A stretch of 64,000 nt of DNA, from NCBI RefSeq assembly GCF_000420645.1, contig NZ_ATVI01000010.1, forward strand, positions 62,001-126,000, read 5' to 3'. The translations under genes were made by a program, and so were the position numbers. Of the stretch, positions 23,162-32,700 are shown piece by piece. Origin of the DNA: Nevskia ramosa DSM 11499 (GTDB taxonomy: Bacteria > Pseudomonadota > Gammaproteobacteria > Nevskiales > Nevskiaceae). The stretch's first letter is position 1. Every line of letters begins with the position of its first letter. The notes beneath the pieces were generated by a model. The model saw only the letters and a list, made by a program, of their open reading frames with translations. It made no database searches and had not been told where the DNA came from.

Positions 23162-23650
23162 ATGGAAATGCAAGGTGTTCAGGAAGCCGAACAGTTCTTC
23201 GAGCGTAACCGGCCAAGAGTCACCGCCGTACTGCCGGTGCTGAAAGCGATGGCGACCGAACTGCTGGGCCATGTTGGTGACGAGCAGTTGCGGGCCCTGT
23301 TCCATGCTGCCGGCGTGCGGCTGGCCGAGGTGTATCCGGTTGGCAAGATCGAGCGTCTCGGCGAGCTTGAGCAGGCGGCCCGCGAGTGGCTCGCGATCAA
23401 CGACTGGGGCTGGCTGAAGATCGAACATCACGACGATGCCGTCGACTTCATTCATGGCGACGCTCCGCTGGAAGCCTGGTTCGGTGAAGCCGGGCTGGCC
23501 TGGTCGTCATCGCTGTTCGAAGGGCTTTACGCAACCTGGATTCGCCAGCTCGGCGCCGATGACCGCCTGCAGCTGCGCCAGATTCGTCTCACTGATCGGC
23601 CGGCGCGCGAATTGCGTTATCGGCTGACTCACGAAAGCCGCTTCCAATAA
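23162..23650 (+). CDS. bcsD: Cellulose synthase subunit BcsD-like
   Basis: 162-residue protein similar to BcsD/AcsD of Komagataeibacter, the periplasmic ring that guides cellulose chains into ordered ribbons. The recognisable core is LAINDWGWLKIEHHDDAVDFIHGDAPL followed by FEGLYATWI, equivalent to the INWGYVKL and LEGLYGRWI blocks of AcsD. No signal peptide is visible, as in known BcsD. AAAGGAAG lies eight bases upstream of the ATG. It is the first gene of the operon here, whereas in described type I operons bcsD normally comes last. Confidence 0.85.
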   Translation: MEMQGVQEAEQFFERNRPRVTAVLPVLKAMATELLGHVGDEQLRALFHAAGVRLAEVYPVGKIERLGELEQAAREWLAINDWGWLKIEHHDDAVDFIHGDAPLEAWFGEAGLAWSSSLFEGLYATWIRQLGADDRLQLRQIRLTDRPARELRYRLTHESRFQ

Positions 23651-23713
23651 ACGTCTAAGCGCGCACCAGCCCAGCAAGTGGCACCGCCGTATTGCATCAA
23701 GGAGATTTCGATT

Positions 23714-24202
23714 GTGAGCTCAGTCCCGAATACCCCGCCTAGCCCCCCTGAAGACGACGTCCAGCGTCTGCTGAAGCAGATGAACATGGCAGCCTTCCGG
23801 TTCAAGAGTTTCGATCGACCGGGTGATCATGAGGACGGTTCTTCGTACGATGCCGCGGCTCCGATCGAAGCGGCCGAAACGCCTGTCGCTCCACGCAAGC
23901 CGCCGGTTACAGCCGCAGCTCCTGCGCCGGCAGCTGTGGCACCGAAACTGAGCCAGTCGGTGGCAGCGCAGCAGGTGCGCGGCGCGGCGCCGGTCGATGA
24001 AGCCTTTGGTCGCTTGATTCGCCAGACCGAGCCGCGGGCTCGGCGCAACTCGGCATTGCGGCTTGATCTGCCGGTATTGCCGCGAATCGCGGAAGTGAAA
24101 CCGGTGGCCAGCGGCGAACTGCTGGTGGCCGAGGTGTTGAACCGTCTCTATCGCCTGGGTGCTTCGGCAGTCAGCCTGATCCGGCCTCGGGGTGAGGCGT
24201 GA
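23714..24202 (+). CDS. BcsO/BcsP-like proline-rich cellulose-operon protein
   Basis: 162 residues from a GTG start that has AAGGAG nine bases upstream. A short N-terminal motif (DDVQRLLKQMNMAAFRFKSF) resembles the DDL/DI...F(R/K)Y motif seen at the start of BcsR, BcsO and BcsP. It is followed by an Ala/Pro-rich low-complexity middle and a C-terminal helical tail (LLVAEVLNRLYRLGASAV). Such proteins are thought to assist the inner-membrane cellulose synthase, but their function is poorly known. The stop overlaps the bcsAB start (GTGA), so translation is coupled. The family assignment is tentative. Confidence 0.6.
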   Translation: MSSVPNTPPSPPEDDVQRLLKQMNMAAFRFKSFDRPGDHEDGSSYDAAAPIEAAETPVAPRKPPVTAAAPAPAAVAPKLSQSVAAQQVRGAAPVDEAFGRLIRQTEPRARRNSALRLDLPVLPRIAEVKPVASGELLVAEVLNRLYRLGASAVSLIRPRGEA

Positions 24203-27200
24203 CGTCAGCGAGACAAAGTGGCGCCGCTGGAAAATTGTTCCGCACCGCGATTCTGATGCTATGCCTGCCGGTGCTTTTTGCCGCGTTCTGGGGTTTTGCC
24301 GCAACCCCGATGACGCTGCATTGGCAGTTCATTTCCGGTGCGCTGGCGGTTCTGGTGGCGCTGATGCTGCGCAGCCGCTCGCACGCGGTGCTGCTGGTGA
24401 TGATGGGCCTGTCGGTCGCGTTCTCGACCCGCTACCTGTACTGGCGCTACACCGAGACGCTGCCGATTGGTGAAGGCCATACCGGCTTCGATCTGTTCCT
24501 CGCCAGCGGCCTGCTCGCGGCCGAAACCTATGCCTACCTGATCCTGGTGCTCGGTTATTTCCAGGTCATGTGGCCGCTGCACCGCCGGCCGATTCCGCTG
24601 CCGGACGACCACGATCAGTGGCCGATGGTCGATGTCTACATCCCGACCTACAACGAGCCGCTGTCGGTGGTGAAGCCGACGGTGCTCGCCGCACTCGAAA
24701 TCGACTGGCCGCAGGACCGGATCAAGATCTACCTGCTCGATGACGGTCGGCGGCCGGAGTTCGCGACCTTCGCCAAGCAGGTCGGCGCGATTCACATGAC
24801 CCGCCCCGACAACAACCACGCCAAGGCCGGCAACATCAATCACGCGCTGACCAAGACCAAGGGCGAGTTCATCGCCATCTTCGATTGCGATCACATTCCC
24901 ACCCGCTCCTTCCTGCAGCTGACCCTGGGCACCTTGCTCAGCGATTCGCGCATGGCGCTGGTGCAGACGCCGCATCACTTCTTCTCCCCCGATCCCTTCG
25001 AACGCAACCTGCGTACCTTCCGCAAGGTGCCGAACGAAGGCGAGCTGTTCTACGGCCTGCTGCAGGACGGCAACGACCTGTGGAACGCGACCTTCTTCTG
25101 TGGCTCCTGCGCGGTGATCCGACGCACGGCGATCGAGGAGATCGGCGGCATTGCCGTGGAAACGGTCACCGAGGACGCCCACACCGCGCTGCGCATGCAT
25201 CAGCGCGGCTGGAGTTCGGCCTACATCAACATCCCGCAGGCGGCCGGCCTGGCCACAGAATCGCTGTCCGCCCATATCGGTCAGCGCATTCGCTGGGCAC
25301 GTGGCATGGCGCAGATCTTCCGGATCGACAATCCGCTGCTCGCCAAGGGCCTGAGCTTCGGCCAACGGCTCTGCTACTCGAACGCGATGGCGCATTTCTT
25401 CTACGGCATTCCGCGACTGATCTTCCTGACCAGCCCGCTGGCTTTCCTGATGTTCGGTGCCCAGATCATCAAGGCCGAAGCACTGATGATCGTCGTCTAT
25501 GCGCTGCCGCATCTGGCGCTCGCCGTGCTGACCAATTCGCGGGTGCAGGGCAAGCATCGCCACTCCTGGTGGGCGGAGGTCTACGAGACCGTGCTGGCCA
25601 CCTTCATCATCCTGCCGACCACGCTGGCGCTGATCAATCCCAAGCTCGGCAAGTTCAACGTCACCGCCAAGGGCGGCATCGTCGATCGCGACTACTTCGA
25701 CGGCGACATCGCCAAACCGTATTTCTTTCTCTACCTGCTGAACGTCATCGGCATCGTCATCGGCTGCGTGCGCCTGTTCTTCGCCGATATCGAACTGACC
25801 AACACGGTCTGGCTGAACATGGCCTGGGCGACCTACAACCTGATCATTCTCGGTGCCGCATTGAGCGTCGCCAGCGAACGCCGGCAACTGCGCCGCACGG
25901 TGAGAGTGGAGGACGAGTTGACTGCCGTGGTACGCAAGCCCGGCAGCCGAAAGGTGGTGCAGACCAAGACCGTCGACATCTCCACCGGCGGTCTGGCCCT
26001 GGTGCCGTCGCCCGAGATGAATGATTACGCGATCGGCGATCCGATCGAGGTGGCGCTGGAATCGCCGGGCCGCCGTCTGTGGCTGCCGGGAACGGTGCGC
26101 AAGGCCGATCAGGAAATGCTGACCCTGGAGTTCGGCAAGATGACTGTGGCTCAGGAATCGAGCCTGACTCAATCCTTGTTCGGCCGCGCCGACGCCTGGA
26201 TGGACTGGCGCGATCGTGAAGTCCGCGACAAGCCGCTGAAAGCGATGGCGATGATCTTCCGTATCTCGCTGATTGGTTCATCCAAGTTCTGGCGCTGGGC
26301 CGGCCAGCAGACCTTTTCGAGAATCGGCATCGGCAGTCGGCCACCCACCCGTTCTGCAGCGCTGCTGCTGGCGGCCGTGCTGCTCGCCGGTAGTCATGGC
26401 GAGACCTGGGCGCAGACAGCGCCACCACCGCCATCGCTGCCGGGCACTGCTGTGGCGACCAACGGCCAGGCGGGCGTGGTCACGGAGCAGAAGCCGATCG
26501 TCGATCCGTTTGCGGTCGTCGCGTCGACCAAGCCGGCCTCCGATCGCGCGGTACACGAAACCACCCGAATTCTGAGCTTCGCCGAACTCGGCGTCGGCTT
26601 TCCGATGCGGCTGTCGACGGTGTTCGCCCAGGCCAGCGTCGCCGTGCCGCTGCGCCGTGATCAGGTGGTCACCGCTGCCAAGCTGCACCTGAAGTACGCC
26701 CATTCGCCGTCGCTGGTCGGCCGCTTCTCGAGCCTCACGGCGCTGGTCAACGACGAGGTCGTCGATACCTTCCTGCTCGATCCGTCGACTGCCGCGCGCG
26801 GCGAGCGGGTGATCGACATCAATCCGGCGCTGTTCCTGGAGTTCAACCAGATCCGCTTCGATGGCGTGATGCACTACGTCGACACCGAGCGCGAGTGCGA
26901 AGACCCGACGCATACCAGCCTGTGGAGCCTGATCAGCAACCAGTCGACCCTGGAGCTGACCCTGGCCGCGCTGCCGCAGCCGCCGAACCTGTCGCGCCTG
27001 CCGCGGCCGTTTTTCGAGCCGAACGATCCGCGCCGTCTGCGGCTGCCGATCGCCTTCGCCGCGCGACCGGGCAGCGATGCGATGACCGCCGCCGCGATCA
27101 CCGCCAGCTGGTTCGGTGCACTGGCCGATTATCGCGGCGCCGAATTCCCGGTCAGCTACGGCAATGTGCTGCCGCGAGGGCATGCCGTGGTGCTGCGCAG

Positions 27201-28671
27201 CGGCAAGGATTTCGAAGCCCAGCTCGGGCCGGTACCGAATGGCGTGCAGTTGCGCGTGGTCGCCCATCCGGACGATCCGGGCGCCAAGCTGCTGGTGCTC
27301 GAATCCTCTGACGATGCCGGCCTGGTTCGCGCAGCTCAGGCGCTGAGCCTGGGCATGGCTTCGCTCGATGGCGCAGCCGCGCCGATCCTCGAACTGGCGC
27401 TACCGCCGGTGCCGCCGCGTGGCACCGCGCCGCGCTGGCTCGATCCGGAATTCCCGGCAACGCTCGGCAAGCTGGCCAGCGGCCCGACCAGCGTTCGTGG
27501 CCTGACGCCGGGGCCGATCAGCTACGACTTCCGGCTGCCGCCCGACGTCTGGTTCTATGACGCCGCCGGTGCCGAAATCGATGTCCGTTATCGCTACGCG
27601 CCGATCACCGCGCCGGGCGCGACGCTGAGCACCTTGCTCAACGGCGACTTCGTCGCTTCGACGATCCTGGCCAAGGCCGGCGGTGGCGGTGCCTCGACCG
27701 GCGACGCTCGAATCGAACCCGATCGTGCCCGGATCAGCATCCCGGCTGGCCGTGTGGTGTCGAACAACCGGCTGAGCTTCCAGTACCAGTTCCGGCGCAT
27801 TGCCGCGAAGCCCTGCGAATCGTTCCAGGCCGATGCCCTCGGCGGCTCGGTGGACCCTGATTCGACGATCAGTTTCGCCCGGCACGGCCGCTATGCGCGC
27901 TGGCCGGATCTCGGTCGCTTCCGCGACGCCGGCCTGCCGTTCTCGCTGCAGTCGGACTTCAGCGAAACGGTGATGCTGCTGCCCGATGCCGTCGATGAAG
28001 ATGCCTTGTCGGCGGCGCTGATGGTCGCCGGCCATTTCGGTCAGGTCACCGGCACGCCAGCGCTGCGCATCCTCGTCGACACCATCGGCAATGGTGCCAG
28101 CCATGGCGATCGCGATGTGCTGATGATCGGCCGCCAGCTGCAGCTCAACATGCCGGAAAGCTGGCTGAACACCTTGCCGCTGGTGCTGACCCCGGACAGC
28201 GTCAACCTGAAGCCGGTAGGCGCGGTCGACAGCCTGCAGGCCTGGGCTTCCGGTCGCGACATCGGAGGCGCTCGCGCCTATGCGGGACGCGAGCTGACCG
28301 GCAGCAGCGGCGAACTGGGCCTGATCATCGGTGCCGGTTCGCCTTACGGTTCGCAGTCCGCCGTGTGGCTGACCGCCGGCTCGAAGGTGACCCTGCTCAG
28401 CGTCGCCGAAACCCTGATCGATCCGGCGCGCCGGCAGTTCGTGGTCGGCGATGTTTCGCTGCTGCGTGGCGGCCAGGTCAGCGGCTACCAGCTCGGCGAT
28501 CAATGGGGCGTTGGCCACTTGCCGTGGTACCGCGAGTTCCGCAACTGGCTGGCGGCCCGTCCCTGGCTGATGACGCCGCTGGCGCTGGTCTTCGCTGTGC
28601 TGGCCACCCTGCTGCTTTATGGGTCCCTGAGCCGGCGTGCGGCGCGACGCCTGAAGGCTGGCGGCGAATGA
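24199..28671 (+). CDS. bcsAB: Fused cellulose synthase BcsA-BcsB
   Basis: 1490-residue inner-membrane enzyme polymerising UDP-glucose into beta-1,4-glucan and extruding it. Residues 1-700 are BcsA: membrane helices, GT2 motifs DDG (about 182), DCD (about 229), TED (about 324) and QRIRW (about 362), then a PilZ domain (about 560-650) with RRTVR and DISTGG, which binds c-di-GMP. After a membrane segment near 717-740, the rest is BcsB: the periplasmic carbohydrate-binding and flavodoxin-like modules and a C-terminal membrane anchor (MTPLALVFAVLATLLLYG). No stop or frameshift separates the two. A similar fusion is known in Komagataeibacter xylinus (AcsAB), but it is uncommon in gammaproteobacteria. 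Its ends overlap both neighbours by four bases. Confidence 0.95.
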   Translation: MTSARQSGAAGKLFRTAILMLCLPVLFAAFWGFAATPMTLHWQFISGALAVLVALMLRSRSHAVLLVMMGLSVAFSTRYLYWRYTETLPIGEGHTGFDLFLASGLLAAETYAYLILVLGYFQVMWPLHRRPIPLPDDHDQWPMVDVYIPTYNEPLSVVKPTVLAALEIDWPQDRIKIYLLDDGRRPEFATFAKQVGAIHMTRPDNNHAKAGNINHALTKTKGEFIAIFDCDHIPTRSFLQLTLGTLLSDSRMALVQTPHHFFSPDPFERNLRTFRKVPNEGELFYGLLQDGNDLWNATFFCGSCAVIRRTAIEEIGGIAVETVTEDAHTALRMHQRGWSSAYINIPQAAGLATESLSAHIGQRIRWARGMAQIFRIDNPLLAKGLSFGQRLCYSNAMAHFFYGIPRLIFLTSPLAFLMFGAQIIKAEALMIVVYALPHLALAVLTNSRVQGKHRHSWWAEVYETVLATFIILPTTLALINPKLGKFNVTAKGGIVDRDYFDGDIAKPYFFLYLLNVIGIVIGCVRLFFADIELTNTVWLNMAWATYNLIILGAALSVASERRQLRRTVRVEDELTAVVRKPGSRKVVQTKTVDISTGGLALVPSPEMNDYAIGDPIEVALESPGRRLWLPGTVRKADQEMLTLEFGKMTVAQESSLTQSLFGRADAWMDWRDREVRDKPLKAMAMIFRISLIGSSKFWRWAGQQTFSRIGIGSRPPTRSAALLLAAVLLAGSHGETWAQTAPPPPSLPGTAVATNGQAGVVTEQKPIVDPFAVVASTKPASDRAVHETTRILSFAELGVGFPMRLSTVFAQASVAVPLRRDQVVTAAKLHLKYAHSPSLVGRFSSLTALVNDEVVDTFLLDPSTAARGERVIDINPALFLEFNQIRFDGVMHYVDTERECEDPTHTSLWSLISNQSTLELTLAALPQPPNLSRLPRPFFEPNDPRRLRLPIAFAARPGSDAMTAAAITASWFGALADYRGAEFPVSYGNVLPRGHAVVLRSGKDFEAQLGPVPNGVQLRVVAHPDDPGAKLLVLESSDDAGLVRAAQALSLGMASLDGAAAPILELALPPVPPRGTAPRWLDPEFPATLGKLASGPTSVRGLTPGPISYDFRLPPDVWFYDAAGAEIDVRYRYAPITAPGATLSTLLNGDFVASTILAKAGGGGASTGDARIEPDRARISIPAGRVVSNNRLSFQYQFRRIAAKPCESFQADALGGSVDPDSTISFARHGRYARWPDLGRFRDAGLPFSLQSDFSETVMLLPDAVDEDALSAALMVAGHFGQVTGTPALRILVDTIGNGASHGDRDVLMIGRQLQLNMPESWLNTLPLVLTPDSVNLKPVGAVDSLQAWASGRDIGGARAYAGRELTGSSGELGLIIGAGSPYGSQSAVWLTAGSKVTLLSVAETLIDPARRQFVVGDVSLLRGGQVSGYQLGDQWGVGHLPWYREFRNWLAARPWLMTPLALVFAVLATLLLYGSLSRRAARRLKAGGE

Positions 28672-29795
28672 GATCGATGGTCTCGCGTCGATACCTGCTG
28701 AAGGCCGGTGTCGGTCTCGGCTTGTGCTTGAACGTGCCCGTGGCCGGCGCCGTTGCGGCAGAGGCCTGGCCGGCCTGGGAGCAGTTCGCAGTCGGCTACA
28801 TCCGCGACGACGGCCGAGTCGTCGATTGGACCGACAACGCTCGCAGCACCTCTGAAGGGCAGTCCTATGCGCTGTTCTTCGCGCTGGTGGCCGGCGATCG
28901 GCGGCGTTTCGAGCAGGTGCTGGCCTGGACGCGCGACAACCTCGCCAGCGGCGATCTCAAGACCCGTCTGCCGGCCTGGCATTGGGGCCAGACCGGAGAG
29001 ACCAGCTGGGGTGTCGTCGATCCCAATTCGGCCTCGGATGCCGACCTGTGGATCGCCTACGCGCTGCTGCAGGCCGGTCGGCTATGGAAGCGCGACGACT
29101 ACAGCGCCGAGGGCCACGCGCTGCTCGGTTTGATCGAAACCCAGGAAGTGCGCCGCGCCGGTCCCTTGACCTTGCTGCTGCCCGGCCCGGTCGGTTTCGA
29201 GACCGAGGCCGGCATTCGCGTCAATCCCAGTTATCTGCCGCCGTTCCTGATCAAGTATCTGATCTCGGTGCGGCCGAAAGGTCCCTGGCAGGCGGTGCTC
29301 AACAGCTATCTGAAACTGCTGCCGGCGCTGACGCCCGGCGGCCGCATTCCGGACTGGTTCCTGCTCACCGCTGACGGGCCGCGGCTCGATACGGTCAGCG
29401 ATGGCCGCGGCAGCTATGACGCGATCCGCAACTATCTGTGGGCCGGTTTCGGCGCCGAAAGCGTGCCGGAAACGCGGGCGCTGCTGACTGCGCTCACGCC
29501 CTATCTGGCGTTGCTGCGCGGCATCGGCCGGACCCCCGAAGCCTGGTATCCCGATGGCCGCGCGCCGGCCGGCATCGGCCCGCCGGGTTTCGACGCCGCC
29601 TTGCTGCCGTTCCTCGCTGCCGCCGGTGCCGGCGAACTCGCCGCCCAGGCCCGCGAGCGTCTGGGCCGGGCCCGGATCGGCGATCTGCTCGGCTCGCCGG
29701 CCCGCTATTACGATCAGGTGCTCGCGCTGTTCGGCGAAGGTCACGATCAGAAACGATTCCGCTTTGGCCAAGATGGCCGCCTGGAGCTGCCATGA
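28668..29795 (+). CDS. bcsZ: Endo-1,4-beta-glucanase BcsZ (GH8)
   Basis: 375-residue periplasmic glycoside hydrolase family 8 enzyme that trims nascent cellulose. It has a signal peptide with twin arginine at its start (SRRYLLKAGVGLGLCLNVPVAGAVAA), so Tat export is possible. The catalytic acid Glu is in STSEGQSYAL and the conserved Asp in SASDADLWIAYAL. The length matches BcsZ/CelY. The ATG overlaps the bcsAB stop (ATGA); an ATG three codons later is an alternative. The 3' end overlaps bcsC by four bases. Confidence 0.93.
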   Translation: MRSMVSRRYLLKAGVGLGLCLNVPVAGAVAAEAWPAWEQFAVGYIRDDGRVVDWTDNARSTSEGQSYALFFALVAGDRRRFEQVLAWTRDNLASGDLKTRLPAWHWGQTGETSWGVVDPNSASDADLWIAYALLQAGRLWKRDDYSAEGHALLGLIETQEVRRAGPLTLLLPGPVGFETEAGIRVNPSYLPPFLIKYLISVRPKGPWQAVLNSYLKLLPALTPGGRIPDWFLLTADGPRLDTVSDGRGSYDAIRNYLWAGFGAESVPETRALLTALTPYLALLRGIGRTPEAWYPDGRAPAGIGPPGFDAALLPFLAAAGAGELAAQARERLGRARIGDLLGSPARYYDQVLALFGEGHDQKRFRFGQDGRLELP

Positions 29796-32700
29796 AGCCG
29801 TTGCGCCCGCTGCCCCGATCGTTGCCACGATCACTGATCTGCGTCGTCCCGATGGTCCTCGCTGCAGCCGTCGGCAGCCTGCCGGCGCAGGCGCAAGCCC
29901 AGGCCAAGCCCGACGCGGCAGCGGTCAACGCGCTGGCTGAGCAGGGTCGCTACTGGGAAGGACGCGAGCAGTACGGCCGCGCCCGCGAAGCCTGGCAGCG
30001 CGTGGTCGATGCCGATCCGGGCAATATCGAAGCGCTGAGCCGCCTGGTCGGCTTGGCGACGCGCGAGAACGACAGTGCCGGCGCCAAGCGCTATCTCGAT
30101 CGTCTGCGGACGGTCGCACCGGGTTCGGCGGCCTTGAAGCAGGCGGAAGGTCTGGTCGCCGGCGGCAACGGCCCGGGCCGCGCCGGTCAGGGCAGTCCCG
30201 ATGCCGCTGCCCTGGCGCGTGCCCGCGCCGCCGCTGCGAGCCAGGACTATCCAACTGCGCTCAGCGCCTATCGCGAAGCCTTCGGTGGCGAACCCACCGG
30301 CGGCTCGAACGCGATGGAGTACTACCAGACGCTCGGCGCCACCGAGGCCGGCTGGGCACCGGCAGAGCGCTGGCTGCGCAGCAATGCCGCCAACAATCCC
30401 AAGGATTCCGCGGCGGCATTGGCGCTGGCGCAGCATCTGACCTATCGAGAAAAGACCCGCCGCGAAGGCATCGACAAGCTCGCCGCGCTGAGCGCCCACC
30501 CGATGGTCGGTCCGCAGGCCCGGAAGTCGCAGCGCCAGGCGCTGATCTGGCTCGAAGGCCAGCCCGCCGATGCCGGCCGCTACCGCGCCTGGCTGGCGAC
30601 CGACGACAAGGACACTGAAATCCGCGCCAAGCTCGATGGCCTGGCCAGCGCCCAGCGCGCCGATGCCGGTGCGGCTTACGGCGCGCGCATCAACGGCCTG
30701 TTCAAGCAGGCCGATAGCGGCGACGTCGCCGGTGCCGAAGCCGGCTTCACCAGCATCCTCAAGACCAGCCCCGGCAATGCCGATGCGCTCGGCGGCATGG
30801 GCGTGATCCGCCTGCGCCAGCAGCGTTACGAGGAATCGAAGAGCTATCTCGACAAGGCTCGCGCCGCCTCGCCCGCAACGGCTGGCCGCTGGCGCGAGGC
30901 GCTGACGTCGGCGAATTTCTGGTCGCGAGTGCAGACCGCCGAAAAGGCGCGGCTGGCCGGCGATTACGCCGCTGCCGACAGCGCCTATGCGTCGGCGCTC
31001 GCCGCACCGCCGTCGGAAGTGCCGGATTCGGTGCGTCTCGCCCATGCTGACGTTCTGCTCAATCGCGGCAAGGATCGCGAGGCCGAAGCGATCGCCCGCA
31101 GCGCCCTGAAGCGTGATGACCAGAACGCCGATGCGCTGGCGGTGTTGCTGACCGTGCTGAGCCGCAGCGGCCGCGATGCCGAAGCGCTGGAACTGTCGCG
31201 CAAGGCGCCCGCCAAACTGCGTCCGCAGGTCGCCACCCTGCGCGGCGAGCAGTTGCGCCGCCGCGCCAAGCAGGCTCGTGATGCTGGGGATCTCGCCGGC
31301 AGCGAGCGCCTGCTCAACGACGCGCTGCTCGAACAGCCGGCCAATCCCTGGATCCGTCTCGATCTGTCCGAGGTCTACCGCAAGCAGAACCGTCGCGCCG
31401 AAGCCGCGACCCTGCTCGACGGCCTCGCTTCCAGCCACGGTCGCAACCGCGACGTGCGCCTGGCGCAAGCCTATTTCGACGCCGAACAGCAGGACTGGGC
31501 CGGCGTGCTCAATCGCCTGGAAAGCTTCACCGCCGCCGAGCGCAGCGCCGACGCCGTCGGCCTGCAGCGTCGCGCCTGGGTGCAGTACCAGCTGGAACGC
31601 GCGCGCATCGCGCTGCGTCGCAGCCGGCCGGGCGATGCCCACCGCATCCTCACCGATACCGACATCGCCGCCGGTGGCGATCCCGAACTGCTGTCGGCCC
31701 TGGCCAGCGGCTGGGCGGAACTGCAGGACCCGGCGCGTGCGGTTGCTTACATGCGCCGGGCAATGGGCGACAGTCGCGGTGCAACGCCGGCGCTGCGTGC
31801 GCAGTACGCCGCGCTGCTGCTCAGCGCCGGCCAGGATGCCGAATTCGAAGTGGTCGCCGCCGATCTCGCCGCGCGCAAGGATCTCGATCCCGCCGGCCAG
31901 GCCGCGCTCGATCAGCTGGTGATCGGTTACCGGGTCAAGCTCGCCGATCGCGCCCGCACCGAACACCGTTATCCGGAGGCCTACCTGCAGTTGCGCGACG
32001 CCGTGGCCCGCTATCCGGCCAACGTGCAGGTGCAGATGGCGCTGGCGCGGCTGCTGACCGATGCCCGCGACATCGACGCCGCCGCTTCGATCTATCAGAG
32101 CCTGGCGCAGCGCGAGCCGGACGACATCGACATCCGCCTTGGTCTGGTCGACACGCTTCTCGCCGGCGATCGCAAGGTGGCGGCGACTCGCGAGATCGAT
32201 CGCGGTCTGTCGCTCGATGCCGCCAATCCGCGCTGGTGGCGTGCTTCGGGCCGGCTGGCCGAACAGGAGAACCGCAAGGGTGCAGCGCTCAAGGCTTATC
32301 GCCGAGCGGAGGAACTGGAACGCGAATCGCCAGCCGAGCAGCCGGCACCGCAACTGGCCTGGATCGATCCACGCCAGCCCGGCGTGAGCTTGCCGGCGCC
32401 GGTCGCCGAGCTGCTGGCCGAGACGTCGCCGGATGCCCCCGGTCCGCTGGCACCGCGGGCGACGGGCGTTGCCGCAGCACCGGCCGTGCAGTCGGCGGTA
32501 GGCCGCGCCGGTGCGCCAGCCGCGCCCTCAGCCCCCGCCGTGCAGGGCGCGGCCATCGGCCTGCGGCCGAGCAATGCCCTCACCGGCGATGGCGTCGGCC
32601 CTTGGCAGGCGGCACAGGTCGGCCAACCGCTGTGGCTGAAGCTCAGCGAACCGGCAGCGCCGAAAGGCAAACCGGGTACCGATGCCGCCGAGGTCTATCC

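Noticed and set aside
23679-23697. Sigma-54 promoter-like TGGCAC...TTGCA ahead of the BcsO/P-like gene
   Set aside because: The GG and GC elements are 12 bases apart rather than 10, and the site lies inside a tightly packed operon.
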